Source: CAYRGG01 sp964423745
Lineage (GTDB): Bacteria; Pseudomonadota; Gammaproteobacteria; Competibacterales; Competibacteraceae
Assembly (NCBI GenBank): GCA_964423745.1
Contig: CAYRGG010000016.1
Coordinates: forward strand, 1-64,000
DNA: 64,000 bases
Direction of reading: 5' to 3'
The notes beneath the pieces were generated by a model. That model saw only the letters and a program-made list of their open reading frames with translations, searched no databases and was not told the DNA's origin. Shown one piece after another: positions 53,031-62,411 of the stretch (position 1 is the stretch's first letter; each line of letters begins with the position of its first letter). Both the position numbers and the translations under genes were made by a program.

Positions 53031-54462
53031 AAGGCGAAAACAACCACGCTATGGCATCTCGGGTTCTAATAACCAACGCTCGTCTCTCGATATCCTCAAG
53101 AAAAATCTCCTGGGATTGCACAAGCAGGTTTTCCACATGGTTTGTCAAAAGGGCCGAGAAAGCTTCGTCATACACCTCGATGGCTAACTCAAAGTTTAGC
53201 CGCAGGCTACGGGAGTCGATGTTAGCGGAACCGATTTGGGTGTAGTGGTTATCCACTAAAAACAGTTTGGTATGGGCAAAGGGAGGGGGTTGATAATACA
53301 CCCGCACACCCCAGCGTAACAGTTGCCAGAGCATATTACGGGTAGCCCAGTGGACAAAAGGTAAATTGTTTTTTGCTGGCAAAATAATAGTGACCTGTAC
53401 ACCCCGCAAAGCGGCTGCTTGGAGGGCTACGATAATTTCTAGAGATGGCAAAAAATAAGGTGTTACGATGACAATCCGCTTACGGGCCAAGGCGATAGCA
53501 CCCACCAGAATAGTCGCTAATCGACCCAAATCTTCATTAGGCCCGTCAACAATGGTTCGACAAATGGCATTGCCGGAAAAATCCGTAACCGTCGTTGTGG
53601 TGGGCGGGGCAATATATTCACCCGTGACAAACCCCCAATCGGATAGAAATACCTGCGCCATGTCTTCAACCACGGGTCCCGTCAAGCGAAAATGAATGTC
53701 TTTAGTGCCGTGACGATTTGTCTCTCCCTCCACTAGATGGCGGCCACCTATATTCATACCGCCGGTAAAACCCACCTGACTATCAGCGACGAGAATTTTG
53801 CGGTGGTTACGCAAATTGATATGCACAGAGGGGGGAAGCAGCGTGGGCGGTAAAAAACGCGCCATGGGTAATCCATGTTGCTTAAGTAAGGCCCCGATGC
53901 GCGGCAAACCGTACCATTCCCCCACGCCGTCGATCATCACCTTAACATCCACGCCCCGCTGGGCGGCTTCAGCTAGCGCATCTACAAAACGTTTTCCGAC
54001 TTTATCGGAAGTAAACAGATAGGTGGTGAGGTATAGTCGATGACGGGCGTTTGCGATGGCTTCCAGCATAGCAGGATAGGCTTGTTCGCCGTTATACAAC
54101 GGTTCGATTCGGTTACCGCTGGTTAGAGGCCGACCGGTGACCGCATCGGACATACGGGTTAACTCCCGCAGGTGGGAGGGTACGGGCAGAGTGGTAGGCG
54201 GTACCACATGGACATCTTCAGAGCGCTCGTAGGCCACATGAAGATGAAAATCGGAACGCTGATCTAAAACTTTGGCACGGGTTTGTACGCGATTAATACC
54301 GAATAGACAATAAAATATGGCGCCAGCGAAGGGAAATGTTAAACACACGGCGATCCAACCTAGGGCAGAGCGCGGGTTAGATTTATAGAGCAGCGCATGA
54401 CCTGCCGTGGCAAAACCTGCCGAGGTATGAATCGCAACCAGCAGCCAGTTTATAAAATCCAT
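53023..54462 (-). CDS. cls: Cardiolipin synthase (phospholipase D superfamily)
   Basis: Makes cardiolipin from phosphatidylglycerol in the inner membrane. The 479-residue protein has N-terminal hydrophobic helices (LLVAIHTSAGFATAGHALLY, then FPFAGAIFYCLFGINRV) and two HKD motifs: HINLRNHRKILVADSQVGFT with GG in the first, and AHTKLFLVDNHYTQIGSANI with DSRS in the second. The N-terminal domain (YNGEQAYPAMLEAIANARHR) fits ClsA. Its ATG overlaps the tspO stop (TAATG), implying coupled expression. Confidence 0.94.
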   Translation of the reverse strand: MDFINWLLVAIHTSAGFATAGHALLYKSNPRSALGWIAVCLTFPFAGAIFYCLFGINRVQTRAKVLDQRSDFHLHVAYERSEDVHVVPPTTLPVPSHLRELTRMSDAVTGRPLTSGNRIEPLYNGEQAYPAMLEAIANARHRLYLTTYLFTSDKVGKRFVDALAEAAQRGVDVKVMIDGVGEWYGLPRIGALLKQHGLPMARFLPPTLLPPSVHINLRNHRKILVADSQVGFTGGMNIGGRHLVEGETNRHGTKDIHFRLTGPVVEDMAQVFLSDWGFVTGEYIAPPTTTTVTDFSGNAICRTIVDGPNEDLGRLATILVGAIALARKRIVIVTPYFLPSLEIIVALQAAALRGVQVTIILPAKNNLPFVHWATRNMLWQLLRWGVRVYYQPPPFAHTKLFLVDNHYTQIGSANIDSRSLRLNFELAIEVYDEAFSALLTNHVENLLVQSQEIFLEDIERRALVIRTRDAIAWLFSPYL

Positions 54463-54953
54463 TATGGGTTTATCAGCCAGATGGCAATATTAAGACTCGC
54501 AGCATAACTCACCCAGATTAAATAGGGCGCCAATAACCAGCCAGCAAGGGGGCGCTGGCGCCAGAACGCAATGAGGGTTGCTAACAAGATACCCCATAGC
54601 AATAAAATATCTACCAGACCTAATAGGATGTTCTGCAACCCGAAAAAAAACCAAGACCATAGCCCATTGAATAGTAGCTGTAATAAAAACAGAGCAAGGG
54701 CCAAGGGAGCTTGCGTAAAACCCTTTTGCGACCATACTAACCAAGCGGCCACCCCCATCATGGCATACAGGATTGTCCATACTGGTGGAAACAGCCAACT
54801 CGGCGGTGTCCAGGGCGGCTTAGCCAATTGTGCATACCAATCTCCAGGGGAAAATTGGGCGCCAAACCAGGCCACACCGAAACACAGCGCTAGCCATGGA
54901 ATTAACGTGAACCAATTTAGTGGCTTATGATTTTTAGACATCAACAAATCCAT
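54462..54953 (-). CDS. TspO/MBR-family membrane protein (tryptophan-rich sensory protein)
   Basis: A 163-residue five-helix protein related to the TspO/peripheral benzodiazepine receptor, which binds porphyrins and modulates stress responses. Family marks are WFTLIPWLALCFGVAWFGAQ, the AQLAKPPWTPPSWLFPPVWT block (conserved W-x-PP-W-x-FP-x-W), LFLLQLLFNGLWSWFFF and the terminal ASLNIAIW. Upstream ATG is at 54953. It precedes cls, whose start overlaps its stop. Confidence 0.9.
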   Translation of the reverse strand: MDLLMSKNHKPLNWFTLIPWLALCFGVAWFGAQFSPGDWYAQLAKPPWTPPSWLFPPVWTILYAMMGVAAWLVWSQKGFTQAPLALALFLLQLLFNGLWSWFFFGLQNILLGLVDILLLWGILLATLIAFWRQRPLAGWLLAPYLIWVSYAASLNIAIWLINP

Positions 54954-55285
54954 CTAGGAAACGGTGTTACAGAGTATAAAAGCCATCCGCTTAAAGCAAC
55001 ACAGACTCGGTTGCAAAGATGAACCCGTTTACCCCCTGAAATTGATAGAATTGCACCTGACTTTGGTAAAAATCCAGCAATAGAAACCCAGGTATGTGTC
55101 GTGACGTTTCTGGATATCACGCTACAGTTAGTTGAATTACGGATTGCCATGTAAGACCGTAACTACATAAGCTGGCGAAATAATCTGGAACAGATTTCTA
55201 TGAAGATTGCTGAATGTGGTACTTTAATTTTTCCGTGATCTTAAAATCAATTTATCGGCTATGCATTCATTAAGAGGTATTATCT
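54954..55285. other. Intergenic region between tspO and fba
   Basis: 332 bases with divergent genes on both sides. A 43-codon plus-strand stretch without a start (PPEIDRIAPDFGKNPAIETQ onward, ending about 55154) is present; it may be a remnant. No hairpin with a T run. Should contain promoters for tspO and fba. Confidence 0.35.
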
Positions 55286-56185
55286 ATGACTTCACAAACT
55301 CAACGGGACATGTTTGAAAAAGTAAAGTCCGAAAATGGATTTATTGCGGCGTTGGATCAAAGCGGCGGAAGCACCCCCAAAGCGTTGCGTATGTATGGCG
55401 TCGAGGAATCCGCCTACAGCAATGATGAAGAAATGTTTACGCGGGTGCATGAAATGCGCACTCGTCTCATCACCAGCAGCGCTTTCACCGGCGAGCGGAT
55501 TCTAGGTGCCATTTTATTTGAGGATACATTAGAAAAAGAGATTGAAGGCAAGTCATCTGCACACTATTTATGGCAGGCAAAACGGATAGTGCCTTTCCTT
55601 AAAGTGGATCAGGGTCTTGCCGCGGAGCAAAACGGTGTGCAGTTGATGAAACCGATTCCTGACTTGGATGACCTGCTGGCTAAGGCAAATGCTCAGGACG
55701 TGTTTGGGACTAAAATGCGTTCGGTCATTAAGCTAGCAAATGGGGAGGGGATTAAACAAATCGTCCAGCAGCAGTTTGAGATCGGTAAACAAATATTAGC
55801 GGCGGGTTTAATACCCATTCTGGAGCCGGAGGTGGATATTCATAGCCCCGAGAAAGCGGAAGCGGAGACTTTACTAAAAGCTGAAATTTCGGCGCACCTG
55901 GATGCATTGCCGGATGACCAAGTGGTTATGTTGAAGCTGACGCTACCGACAGAAGCTAATTTTTACCGGGAGCTTATCGAACATCCCAAGGTGCTCAAGG
56001 TGGTTGCCTTATCGGGTGGTTACAGCCGCGAAGAGGCCAATGCCAAGTTGACTGAAAACAATGACATGATCGCCAGCTTCTCCCGGGCATTGACGGAAGG
56101 TTTGTCGGCTCAGCAGTCGGATAAAGAATTTGACGCCATGTTGGACAAAGCGATTGAAAACATCTATCAAGCCTCTTTGACGTAA
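55286..56185 (+). CDS. Fructose-bisphosphate aldolase, class I
   Basis: Reversibly cleaves fructose-1,6-bisphosphate using a lysine Schiff base. The 299-residue protein has FIAALDQSGGSTPKALRMYG, IVPFLKVDQGLAAEQNGVQL (lysine site), ILEPEVDIHSPEKAEAET, VVMLKLTLPTEANFY and VVALSGGYSREEANAKL. It matches the short bacterial class I fructose-bisphosphate aldolases; metal-site histidines of class II are absent. AAGAGG ribosome site and ATG at 55286. It stands alone, followed by two hairpins. Confidence 0.93.
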   Translation: MTSQTQRDMFEKVKSENGFIAALDQSGGSTPKALRMYGVEESAYSNDEEMFTRVHEMRTRLITSSAFTGERILGAILFEDTLEKEIEGKSSAHYLWQAKRIVPFLKVDQGLAAEQNGVQLMKPIPDLDDLLAKANAQDVFGTKMRSVIKLANGEGIKQIVQQQFEIGKQILAAGLIPILEPEVDIHSPEKAEAETLLKAEISAHLDALPDDQVVMLKLTLPTEANFYRELIEHPKVLKVVALSGGYSREEANAKLTENNDMIASFSRALTEGLSAQQSDKEFDAMLDKAIENIYQASLT

Positions 56186-56220
56186 TAATCTTTGTTATAC
56201 CTATGAACTTATTGCAGTGG

Positions 56221-56249
56221 AATCCGGGTTTATATTTTTTGCCCGGATT
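56221..56249. repeat. REP-like hairpin after the aldolase gene
   Basis: AATCCGGG at 56221-56228 pairs with CCCGGATT at 56242-56249, eight pairs with a T-rich loop. No T run follows. It shares the core CCCGGAT with the hairpin at 58055, and such cores recur in dispersed intergenic repeats of gammaproteobacteria. Placed about 35 bases past the aldolase stop. Confidence 0.5.
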
Positions 56250-56344
56250 TCGCTATCCTGCATCTCAGCAATTTCTCATCCAGATAGGTAAAAAATGTTT
56301 GCGCAACTTGTCCAAGTTGCAAAATGTCCTAAGTTATGTAGATC

Positions 56345-56390
56345 ATTTTATTGTAAATGTTTCAAAAAATTGAAACATTTACAATAAAAT
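56345..56390. terminator. Perfect 21-base-pair AT-rich inverted repeat
   Basis: Bases 56345-56365 are exactly complementary to 56370-56390 around an AAAA loop; the first arm begins ATTTTATTGTAAATG. It is followed on the plus strand by AACTTTTTTTG. The T run makes a terminator plausible, but it lies about 160 bases past the aldolase stop, and the long perfect AT-rich stem is unusual for a terminator. It could also be a regulatory palindrome for the DUF11 gene 140 bases downstream. Confidence 0.65.
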
Positions 56391-56527
56391 AACTTTTTTT
56401 GCATTTGAGTGTAGCCACATGACAATCTATAAAAAATCAAGCAATACAAACAAAAGATAATCTTTTATGGCATTTCGGCCCGGTTTTTGCGTTGTTTGGA
56501 TGGACAACTTGTTTAGGGGAAAAACCA

Positions 56528-57973
56528 ATGAACACAAAAGCCATAATGAAAAACTTATACCTAGCCAGCGCTGCTTCGCTTCTACCCTTTGCGGTTATGG
56601 GTCAAAGCGGTGTTGTATTAGAGCGAGAAGAAGTCGACCAGGTCCGTGCCGGTGAACGCTTTGAATACGAAGTCACTATCAAAAACGAAGCTGGCAAGCC
56701 GGTCAAAGATGTTAAAATCAACGAATTCATGACTGGCGGTGAAGCCGGCGGTGAAGGCGAAGATGGCAAGCTGTCCACCACCGTACCGTATTTGGATGTT
56801 GGCGAATCAAAGTCGTTTACAATAAAGGGCATTGCACGAGAGGAAGGCACTATTCAGTCTTGTCTAGGTGTCACCTACACACCTGCCACCTGCGCTGACA
56901 TTGAGGTGGTAAAACCTGATATTAGTTTAGCCTGCGAAATGGCCGAACCCAAAACACCCCTGCCAAACGCCGCCGCTGATGTAAACGTGTTTTACGCTTG
57001 TGAGTCGGCCCTTGTAACCTGTACAGTCACCAACGAAGGCAGCGGTGCGAGCGAAGAATCTGAGTTGACATTAAACCTGCCAGAGGATTTGTCGTTGGCG
57101 GAAGGTGAGGCGAATACACAGGTAGGCAGTATTGAGCCTGGTGCCCAGGAAGAGTTTACCTTCGCGCTGAACGCTGATAAAACCGGCGAATTTAACTTAA
57201 CCCCAAGCCTAAATACCAGTCAAGGTACCGCGGAAGCGCTACCGATTAACTTTGAAGTGGTGCAACCAAACCTTGAGCTGGCAGTGCAAGCCCCCGACCA
57301 AGAATTTGTCAGCCGTCCAGTAGCTTATGCTGTGCATCTGCGTAATACGGGTGAGGTACCGGTAACTGATACCAAACTTGCCATTGATCCACCTGACACG
57401 CTAGAGAATCTCTCGATTTCTAGTGAAGCTGAAGTAGACGAGGAAGGCGTTTTCAACTTTGATACCCTCGCCCCTGGCGCAAGCCGCACCGTAAACATCC
57501 AAGGGGATGCTGTTGAAGCCGGTGAAGCCAGTCTGCTCGCTAGAGCATCGGGTTATTGCGCAACCGGGGATGCAGCCGAGCTTGAACGCACGGCAGCCGT
57601 TACCTTAGAAGGTGTACCAGCCTTGGTTCTAATCGCTTATGACCAAAATGATCCTGTCGTAGTAGGCAATGAAACCACTTACGATATCAAGGTCAAAAAC
57701 CAAGGTAGTGGCGTTGCCAACGAGGTTAACATCAGCGGTCAACTGGGTGATCAGTTTGCATTTATTGAGGGTACGGGCGATTCAGAAGTCACCAACGACG
57801 GCACTTCTTTCAATTTTGCACCCATAGCAAGCCTTGAACCAGGCCAAACGGTAAGCTGGACCATTTCTGCCAAGGCAGAGAATGCTGGCTATGCCCGCCT
57901 TAACTTAGATATGAACAGCACCGCCACGAAGCGTAGCATTTCTGAGCAAGAACCGACCCGTGTTATCGAATAA
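56528..57973 (+). CDS. Secreted protein with tandem Ig-like (DUF11/CARDB-type) domains
   Basis: A 481-residue exported protein. The ATG at 56528 (preceded by AGGGGA) starts a signal peptide MNTKAIMKNLYLASAASLLP ending near VMGQS; the frame extends back to 56492 without need. The mature part is acidic and consists of four or so repeated beta-sandwich units, seen in VRAGERFEYEVTIKNEAGKP, ALVTCTVTNEGSGASEE, PVAYAVHLRNTGEVPVTDTK and NETTYDIKVKNQGSGVANEV: conserved Y-x-I-x-V-x-N-x-G phrases typical of DUF11/CARDB. Each unit ends with L-x-PG. Role unknown; adhesion or a surface or matrix structural role is possible. No sorting signal was seen. Confidence 0.75.
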   Translation: MNTKAIMKNLYLASAASLLPFAVMGQSGVVLEREEVDQVRAGERFEYEVTIKNEAGKPVKDVKINEFMTGGEAGGEGEDGKLSTTVPYLDVGESKSFTIKGIAREEGTIQSCLGVTYTPATCADIEVVKPDISLACEMAEPKTPLPNAAADVNVFYACESALVTCTVTNEGSGASEESELTLNLPEDLSLAEGEANTQVGSIEPGAQEEFTFALNADKTGEFNLTPSLNTSQGTAEALPINFEVVQPNLELAVQAPDQEFVSRPVAYAVHLRNTGEVPVTDTKLAIDPPDTLENLSISSEAEVDEEGVFNFDTLAPGASRTVNIQGDAVEAGEASLLARASGYCATGDAAELERTAAVTLEGVPALVLIAYDQNDPVVVGNETTYDIKVKNQGSGVANEVNISGQLGDQFAFIEGTGDSEVTNDGTSFNFAPIASLEPGQTVSWTISAKAENAGYARLNLDMNSTATKRSISEQEPTRVIE

Positions 57974-58054
57974 GCAGCCACTGATTGTTGCTGAAACAGA
58001 TACATGAATATATATTGGGTTTGCAAGGATAATTTTAAAGGACAACATTGTCGT

Positions 58055-58089
58055 CTTGTAGCCTAGATGTTTTACATCCGGGCTACAAG
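58055..58089. repeat. REP-like hairpin between DUF11 gene and menC
   Basis: CTTGTAGCC at 58055-58063 pairs with GGCTACAAG at 58081-58089, and inside GATGT pairs with ACATC around TTT. On the minus strand it contains GTAGCCCGGATG, a motif common in dispersed repeats. It lies just past the menC stop (minus) and the DUF11 stop (plus). No T run. It shares the CCCGGAT core with the 56221 hairpin. Confidence 0.6.
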
Positions 58090-58097
58090 CTTCTAGC

Positions 58098-59186
58098 TTA
58101 GCAAGCAGGCGCTAGCTTTTTAAGGTGATCATAACGCAGCTGGCGTCCCTGAAAGTCCACACTACCCACATCAATGTAGCCGTGTCGAGCGAAGAACGGC
58201 TCTTTCAATAGATCTTCCCTTAGCCATCGGTAAGTATCTAAACCAGTAGCCGTATCCCTGTCGCAAAGAGCTGAGGCAAATCCGGCAAGGGCAGCCAAAC
58301 CAACTCCCGAATCGAAAACACTGCTGATAACGGCAGTCATATTGATCTGATTTGCTAGCTGTACAAACTGCATGGTTTTCCCTAACCCACCTAACATAGC
58401 GGGTTTCAATACAAAAGCTGTAACACCCGTAGGGACTTTTAGCTGAGTAAGTTCACAACCAGACAAGCTTTCATCCAGAGCAACCGGAAGGCCGGTGGTC
58501 TCATGGAAAACGGTAACTGCCGACGGGTCCATACAGGGTTCTTCAATGTACTCGATAGAGCAATTGGCGACTGCTTTACCAAACTGCACTGCGGTGGGTA
58601 AATCCCAGCGGCGATTAGCATCCAAACGCAAAACAATATCCTTGCCAAGGGTTTCCTGGGCTATCTGAACTAACCGAATACCTTCATTTATACTGTGCCG
58701 ACCCACCTTCAGCTTCACCGTCTTATAGCCCTCTGTACGCATCCGTTGTGCTTGCGTTTTGACATCTTCATCCGCCAACCATAAACCGTTAATGGGTAGG
58801 CTTTTAGAATAATTAGGATTAAGCCAACCTGCTAAGGTGGTGGCGCTTTGTGCAGCTAACAAATTAAATAAGGCCATTTCTAAGCCGTAGCGAAGCACAC
58901 CGTAGAGAGGATAGGGCGCAAAACAGGCCCCTGCTTCAGAGGGGTCATTGGGCAAAGTGCGCCCCAGCAACTGGGGTTGGATAGTCCAGAACTGACGCAC
59001 AGACATTGCCAAGCTTTGGGTATGCAAACCTGGCAATGGAGCTACTTCACCATAGCCCACATGACCATCCCTGCTCCTGAGACAAATGATGAAGCCTTGC
59101 CGAGCCTTGACGCTTTGCCCGGCCACGGTGATAGATCGGGTTAACGGTAATGCGTAACTAAACGCCTCGCAGGCGGTGATCAGCAC
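58098..59186 (-). CDS. menC: o-Succinylbenzoate synthase
   Basis: Dehydrates SHCHC to o-succinylbenzoate in menaquinone synthesis. The 362-residue enolase-superfamily protein has YKTVKLKVGRHSINEGIRLV (KxK), VLRLDANRRWDLPTAVQF (metal D), IEYIEEPCMDP (metal E), PVALDESLSGCEL (metal D) and VTAFVLKPAMLGGLGKTMQF (catalytic K). It is overlapped by menD for 7 bases, and ends 10 bases from a REP-like hairpin. Confidence 0.92.
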   Translation of the reverse strand: MLITACEAFSYALPLTRSITVAGQSVKARQGFIICLRSRDGHVGYGEVAPLPGLHTQSLAMSVRQFWTIQPQLLGRTLPNDPSEAGACFAPYPLYGVLRYGLEMALFNLLAAQSATTLAGWLNPNYSKSLPINGLWLADEDVKTQAQRMRTEGYKTVKLKVGRHSINEGIRLVQIAQETLGKDIVLRLDANRRWDLPTAVQFGKAVANCSIEYIEEPCMDPSAVTVFHETTGLPVALDESLSGCELTQLKVPTGVTAFVLKPAMLGGLGKTMQFVQLANQINMTAVISSVFDSGVGLAALAGFASALCDRDTATGLDTYRWLREDLLKEPFFARHGYIDVGSVDFQGRQLRYDHLKKLAPAC

Positions 59187-60955
59187 GGAAACTCCTGTTT
59201 CAGAGTAGCGACAATTTTCTCTTGCAACTCCCTATGAAGACGGGCATTTTCCTGACGATCGGTGACTACCTCGATAAGCGTCGCGGTCGTAGCGGCTAAC
59301 GCTTGGTCATAGGCTACGAGAAACTCCCGAGTGGTGTTGGGCTTTACATAGGCCAGGCCAAATAGTTGAGCTGCTGCCTTGAAAGACAGATTAGTGGGCG
59401 TTGCAAAATAGGTTTCAAAGACATCCGGGAAATTGGCGATGGGTAGCATGGAAAAAATACCCCCGCCATTGTTGTTGATAACGATAATAACCAGGGGTAC
59501 AGGACATCTCATGACGAGTTCTAATGAATTGAGGTCGTGGAGGAGCGCCAAGTCCCCTAAGACGACTGTCACCGGCTTGTGGAGTCCTACGGCAAAACCG
59601 CTGGCTGCAGCTACAGTACCATCGATGCCACTAGCGCCGCGGTTGGCGGCGATTTGTTCAGCGCTGCCAAAGGGGCTGGCGTACATATCCATATCCCGCA
59701 CTGGCATACTGTTGCCTAACCAGAGCCCTTGATCTGCGGGTAGACGTTCCGAAACCAAGCGGGCGACGGCGATCTCGCTAAGGGATTGGGATGCGTTGAC
59801 GGTGGTGGAAACGATGCGATCCACCAAGGCGGATCGGGCCAGGAAAGCATGATTCCATTCCGGCGCTGGCGAGGGAGTCATGTTATCCAGTAGCGCCTCA
59901 CAAAAGGCAGCGATATCCGTCTCCAAGTGATGGGTGATGGTAGAGGACGGATCGTAACGATAGGGATGGTTTTTAACGATGATATGCTGAGGTGGGCATG
60001 GTGTCTGCTGAAGATACGCTAGAAAACGTTTAGAGACAAATCGGCTGCCGATCTGAAGCAGGGTTTCAGGGCGGTGAGTGGCGCAAAAGGCATCCCATAA
60101 AAGCAACTGATCATAATAATGCACCACAGACCTAGCGGATTGGCTGAGGCGTAGACCTGAAGCGACATCCACAAAGGCTGGCCACTTTAGTACCGCAAGC
60201 AGGTGTTTAACACTGCGCCGTTCGGCCTCGTTATTGAGCCGTCCTATGGCGATGAGACCGTTGCGGGTTCCTTGTAACAGCGTCTTTACCTGCTGAACTT
60301 GGTGGTCAGCGGGTTGCCGTGTTAAAGGTAAATATTCGGTAAACGGTTTATTAGTAGTTCGCCAAGCGGCTAAGGTTGTTAAATAGCCTTCGTCATCCGA
60401 TGTCTCCCCAGAGGGCACTAGCGGTTCACGATAGGGGCAGTTGACATGCACTGGGCCCGACGGTGTGGCGCAGGCTTGATAAAGCGCCTGATCGACGGCG
60501 CTCAGTAATGTGGCCGCTGCAATGACAGGATCAGGACAGGGTAAATTTACATGCCACTTGGCATAAGCACCAAATAAGGCACTTTGACGAATAGTTTGAT
60601 TGGCCCCCGTGTCCTGTAACTCCGGCGGTCGGTCTGCAGACAGGATCAGCATGGGAAGCCGATCCATAGCGGCTTCTACTACCGCTGGGTAATAGTGGGC
60701 GGCAGCGCTCCCCGAGGTACACACTAGCACAGCAGGCTTACCCATGGCGCGGGCATAGCCCAAAGCATGAAACGCCGCGCCGCGCTCATCGTGGCAAATT
60801 ATAGTTCTAGCGTGGTTATGACGAGCAATGGCCAGGGTCAACGGGGTAGACCGAGAACCCGGTGAAAGACAGAAATAATGGCTGCCGTTTCTAATCAGTT
60901 CCTCAATCAGCAAAGCTCCCCAGAGGGTGTTTATATCACTCGTCTGCAACGGCAT
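59180..60955 (-). CDS. menD: 2-Succinyl-5-enolpyruvyl-6-hydroxy-3-cyclohexene-1-carboxylate synthase
   Basis: Thiamine-diphosphate enzyme that adds 2-oxoglutarate-derived succinic semialdehyde to isochorismate. The 591-residue protein shows LIRNGSHYFCLSPGSRSTPL, CHDERGAAFHALGYARAMGK (ThDP glutamate), VLVCTSGSAAAHYYPAVVEA, ILSADRPPELQDTGANQTIR, NRGASGIDGTVAAASGFAVG and LGDLALLHDLNSLELVMRCP with VIINNNGGGIFSMLP. It overlaps menF by 20 bases and menC by 7. Confidence 0.96.
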   Translation of the reverse strand: MPLQTSDINTLWGALLIEELIRNGSHYFCLSPGSRSTPLTLAIARHNHARTIICHDERGAAFHALGYARAMGKPAVLVCTSGSAAAHYYPAVVEAAMDRLPMLILSADRPPELQDTGANQTIRQSALFGAYAKWHVNLPCPDPVIAAATLLSAVDQALYQACATPSGPVHVNCPYREPLVPSGETSDDEGYLTTLAAWRTTNKPFTEYLPLTRQPADHQVQQVKTLLQGTRNGLIAIGRLNNEAERRSVKHLLAVLKWPAFVDVASGLRLSQSARSVVHYYDQLLLWDAFCATHRPETLLQIGSRFVSKRFLAYLQQTPCPPQHIIVKNHPYRYDPSSTITHHLETDIAAFCEALLDNMTPSPAPEWNHAFLARSALVDRIVSTTVNASQSLSEIAVARLVSERLPADQGLWLGNSMPVRDMDMYASPFGSAEQIAANRGASGIDGTVAAASGFAVGLHKPVTVVLGDLALLHDLNSLELVMRCPVPLVIIVINNNGGGIFSMLPIANFPDVFETYFATPTNLSFKAAAQLFGLAYVKPNTTREFLVAYDQALAATTATLIEVVTDRQENARLHRELQEKIVATLKQEFPC

Positions 60956-62411
60956 GGAATCCGACGTTTCTATGCAAACCCAGCGCCTGCATAAAAATGC
61001 TGATTTTAGTTTCTAACTCGTCCCATTCCAACTGTGGCACCGATCCAGGCACCACCCCTGCCCCTGCGAATAGGCTCATGGAGGTTCCGTTGATAATGGC
61101 GGAACGAATGCCTACGGCAAACTCCGCCGCATCATGGCCTATCCAACCCACGGGGCCAGCAAACCAACCCCGGTCGAAGGGTTCTAGTTGAGTGATTGTT
61201 TGCAGGGCTTGCTGCCTTGGCAATCCCCCCACCGCGGGTGTGGGGTGCAATAGTCTCAATAAATCTAGATCCGAGATTTCGGCACTCAGTTGACCACTGA
61301 CAGGCGTATAAAGATGCTGGACACGGGATTGCTTTAACAAACGTGGTTCCTGACCAACCACCAGGTCATGACAATATTTTGCCAATAAAGACTGGATATC
61401 GTTACGCACGATCACATGCTCATGGCGTTCCTTTTCATTGCGCAATAATTTAGCCCCCAAGACTTTATCCTCCAGGGACGTTTTTCCCCGTGGACAAGTA
61501 CCCGCCACCGCCTCGCTTGCAATAAAACGGCGTTCTCTTTTATAGAGACGTTCCGGCGTCGCACCCACAAACGCATAACCTGCCTGGGGTTGAAAATAAA
61601 AATGGTAGGCGTTGGGTTCAATAACTTTTAGCCGCTGGAGTAACAAAGGGATCTTTGGTGCCACATGGAAAGTCAATAACGTATTACGTCCCAGTACGAT
61701 CTTACTGATTGCCCCCGTGCTTAGGGTTGTTAAAGCAGACTCCACTGACCGACACCACCCTGTTCGGTCTGGAATATCTTCCCGGTATCCCAGTAAAGTC
61801 GCTGGGTTTGTATCGAAAAATGGCTGACTGACGGAAATGTCTTGTAATGCTGACAGGGTTGCCTGCAGTTGCTGATGCACAGGTTGCGAGGACTGTAAAT
61901 GTACATTACACGCCAAATAGGTACCTAGGCTATCAGCCACCAACTCCACCTGGGGTAACAGAAAAAAACCGGCGCCATAGGGTAGCCAACGTTGATCTGG
62001 TGACGTCTGACCATTGAAGCGCAGACCGCCGTAGTAACGCACGTTTTCTATAGGATAATTGAGCTGCTGGTTAAGTACATGTATGTTGAAGGCGTAATCC
62101 TTGGCGGAGTCACAGGTTACTTTGTCGGCGCAACCGATACCGGCCATTTCAAAGCCACGTTGCCGATCAGACCAATACACTTGCGTAGCCTGTTTCTGCC
62201 TACTCAACCACTCTAAAGGGGAGCAACCCACCACGGGCATTTCTAAGCGGATAATAGATTTAACTGATCCCAGCTTTTCTACGCTGAGGTCAGAGGCGAG
62301 CAGTTGATGCAGTTGCTCCAGCAGAAAATGCTTGGCGACGCTGAGAGATACAGCCGATGTTGCAGGACAGTTCACGAAGGCTCTATTTTTTCGAGTAAAT
62401 AACGTTTGCAA
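60936..62411 (-). CDS. menF: Isochorismate synthase, menaquinone type
   Basis: Converts chorismate to isochorismate, the first step of menaquinone synthesis. The 491-residue protein has the chorismate-binding C-terminal part: SKIVLGRNTLLTF at about residue 236, PNAYHFYFQPQAGYAFVGAT with PERLYKRERRFIASEAVAGT, LHPTPAVGGLPRQQAL and FAGPVGWIGHDAAEFAVGIR. The N-terminal 200 residues are the variable domain. The frame begins at a TTG at 62411; a GTG at 62375 is an alternative and I could not choose firmly. It is first in the menF-menD-menC unit. Confidence 0.93.
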   Translation of the reverse strand: MQTLFTRKNRAFVNCPATSAVSLSVAKHFLLEQLHQLLASDLSVEKLGSVKSIIRLEMPVVGCSPLEWLSRQKQATQVYWSDRQRGFEMAGIGCADKVTCDSAKDYAFNIHVLNQQLNYPIENVRYYGGLRFNGQTSPDQRWLPYGAGFFLLPQVELVADSLGTYLACNVHLQSSQPVHQQLQATLSALQDISVSQPFFDTNPATLLGYREDIPDRTGWCRSVESALTTLSTGAISKIVLGRNTLLTFHVAPKIPLLLQRLKVIEPNAYHFYFQPQAGYAFVGATPERLYKRERRFIASEAVAGTCPRGKTSLEDKVLGAKLLRNEKERHEHVIVRNDIQSLLAKYCHDLVVGQEPRLLKQSRVQHLYTPVSGQLSAEISDLDLLRLLHPTPAVGGLPRQQALQTITQLEPFDRGWFAGPVGWIGHDAAEFAVGIRSAIINGTSMSLFAGAGVVPGSVPQLEWDELETKISIFMQALGLHRNVGFHAVADE

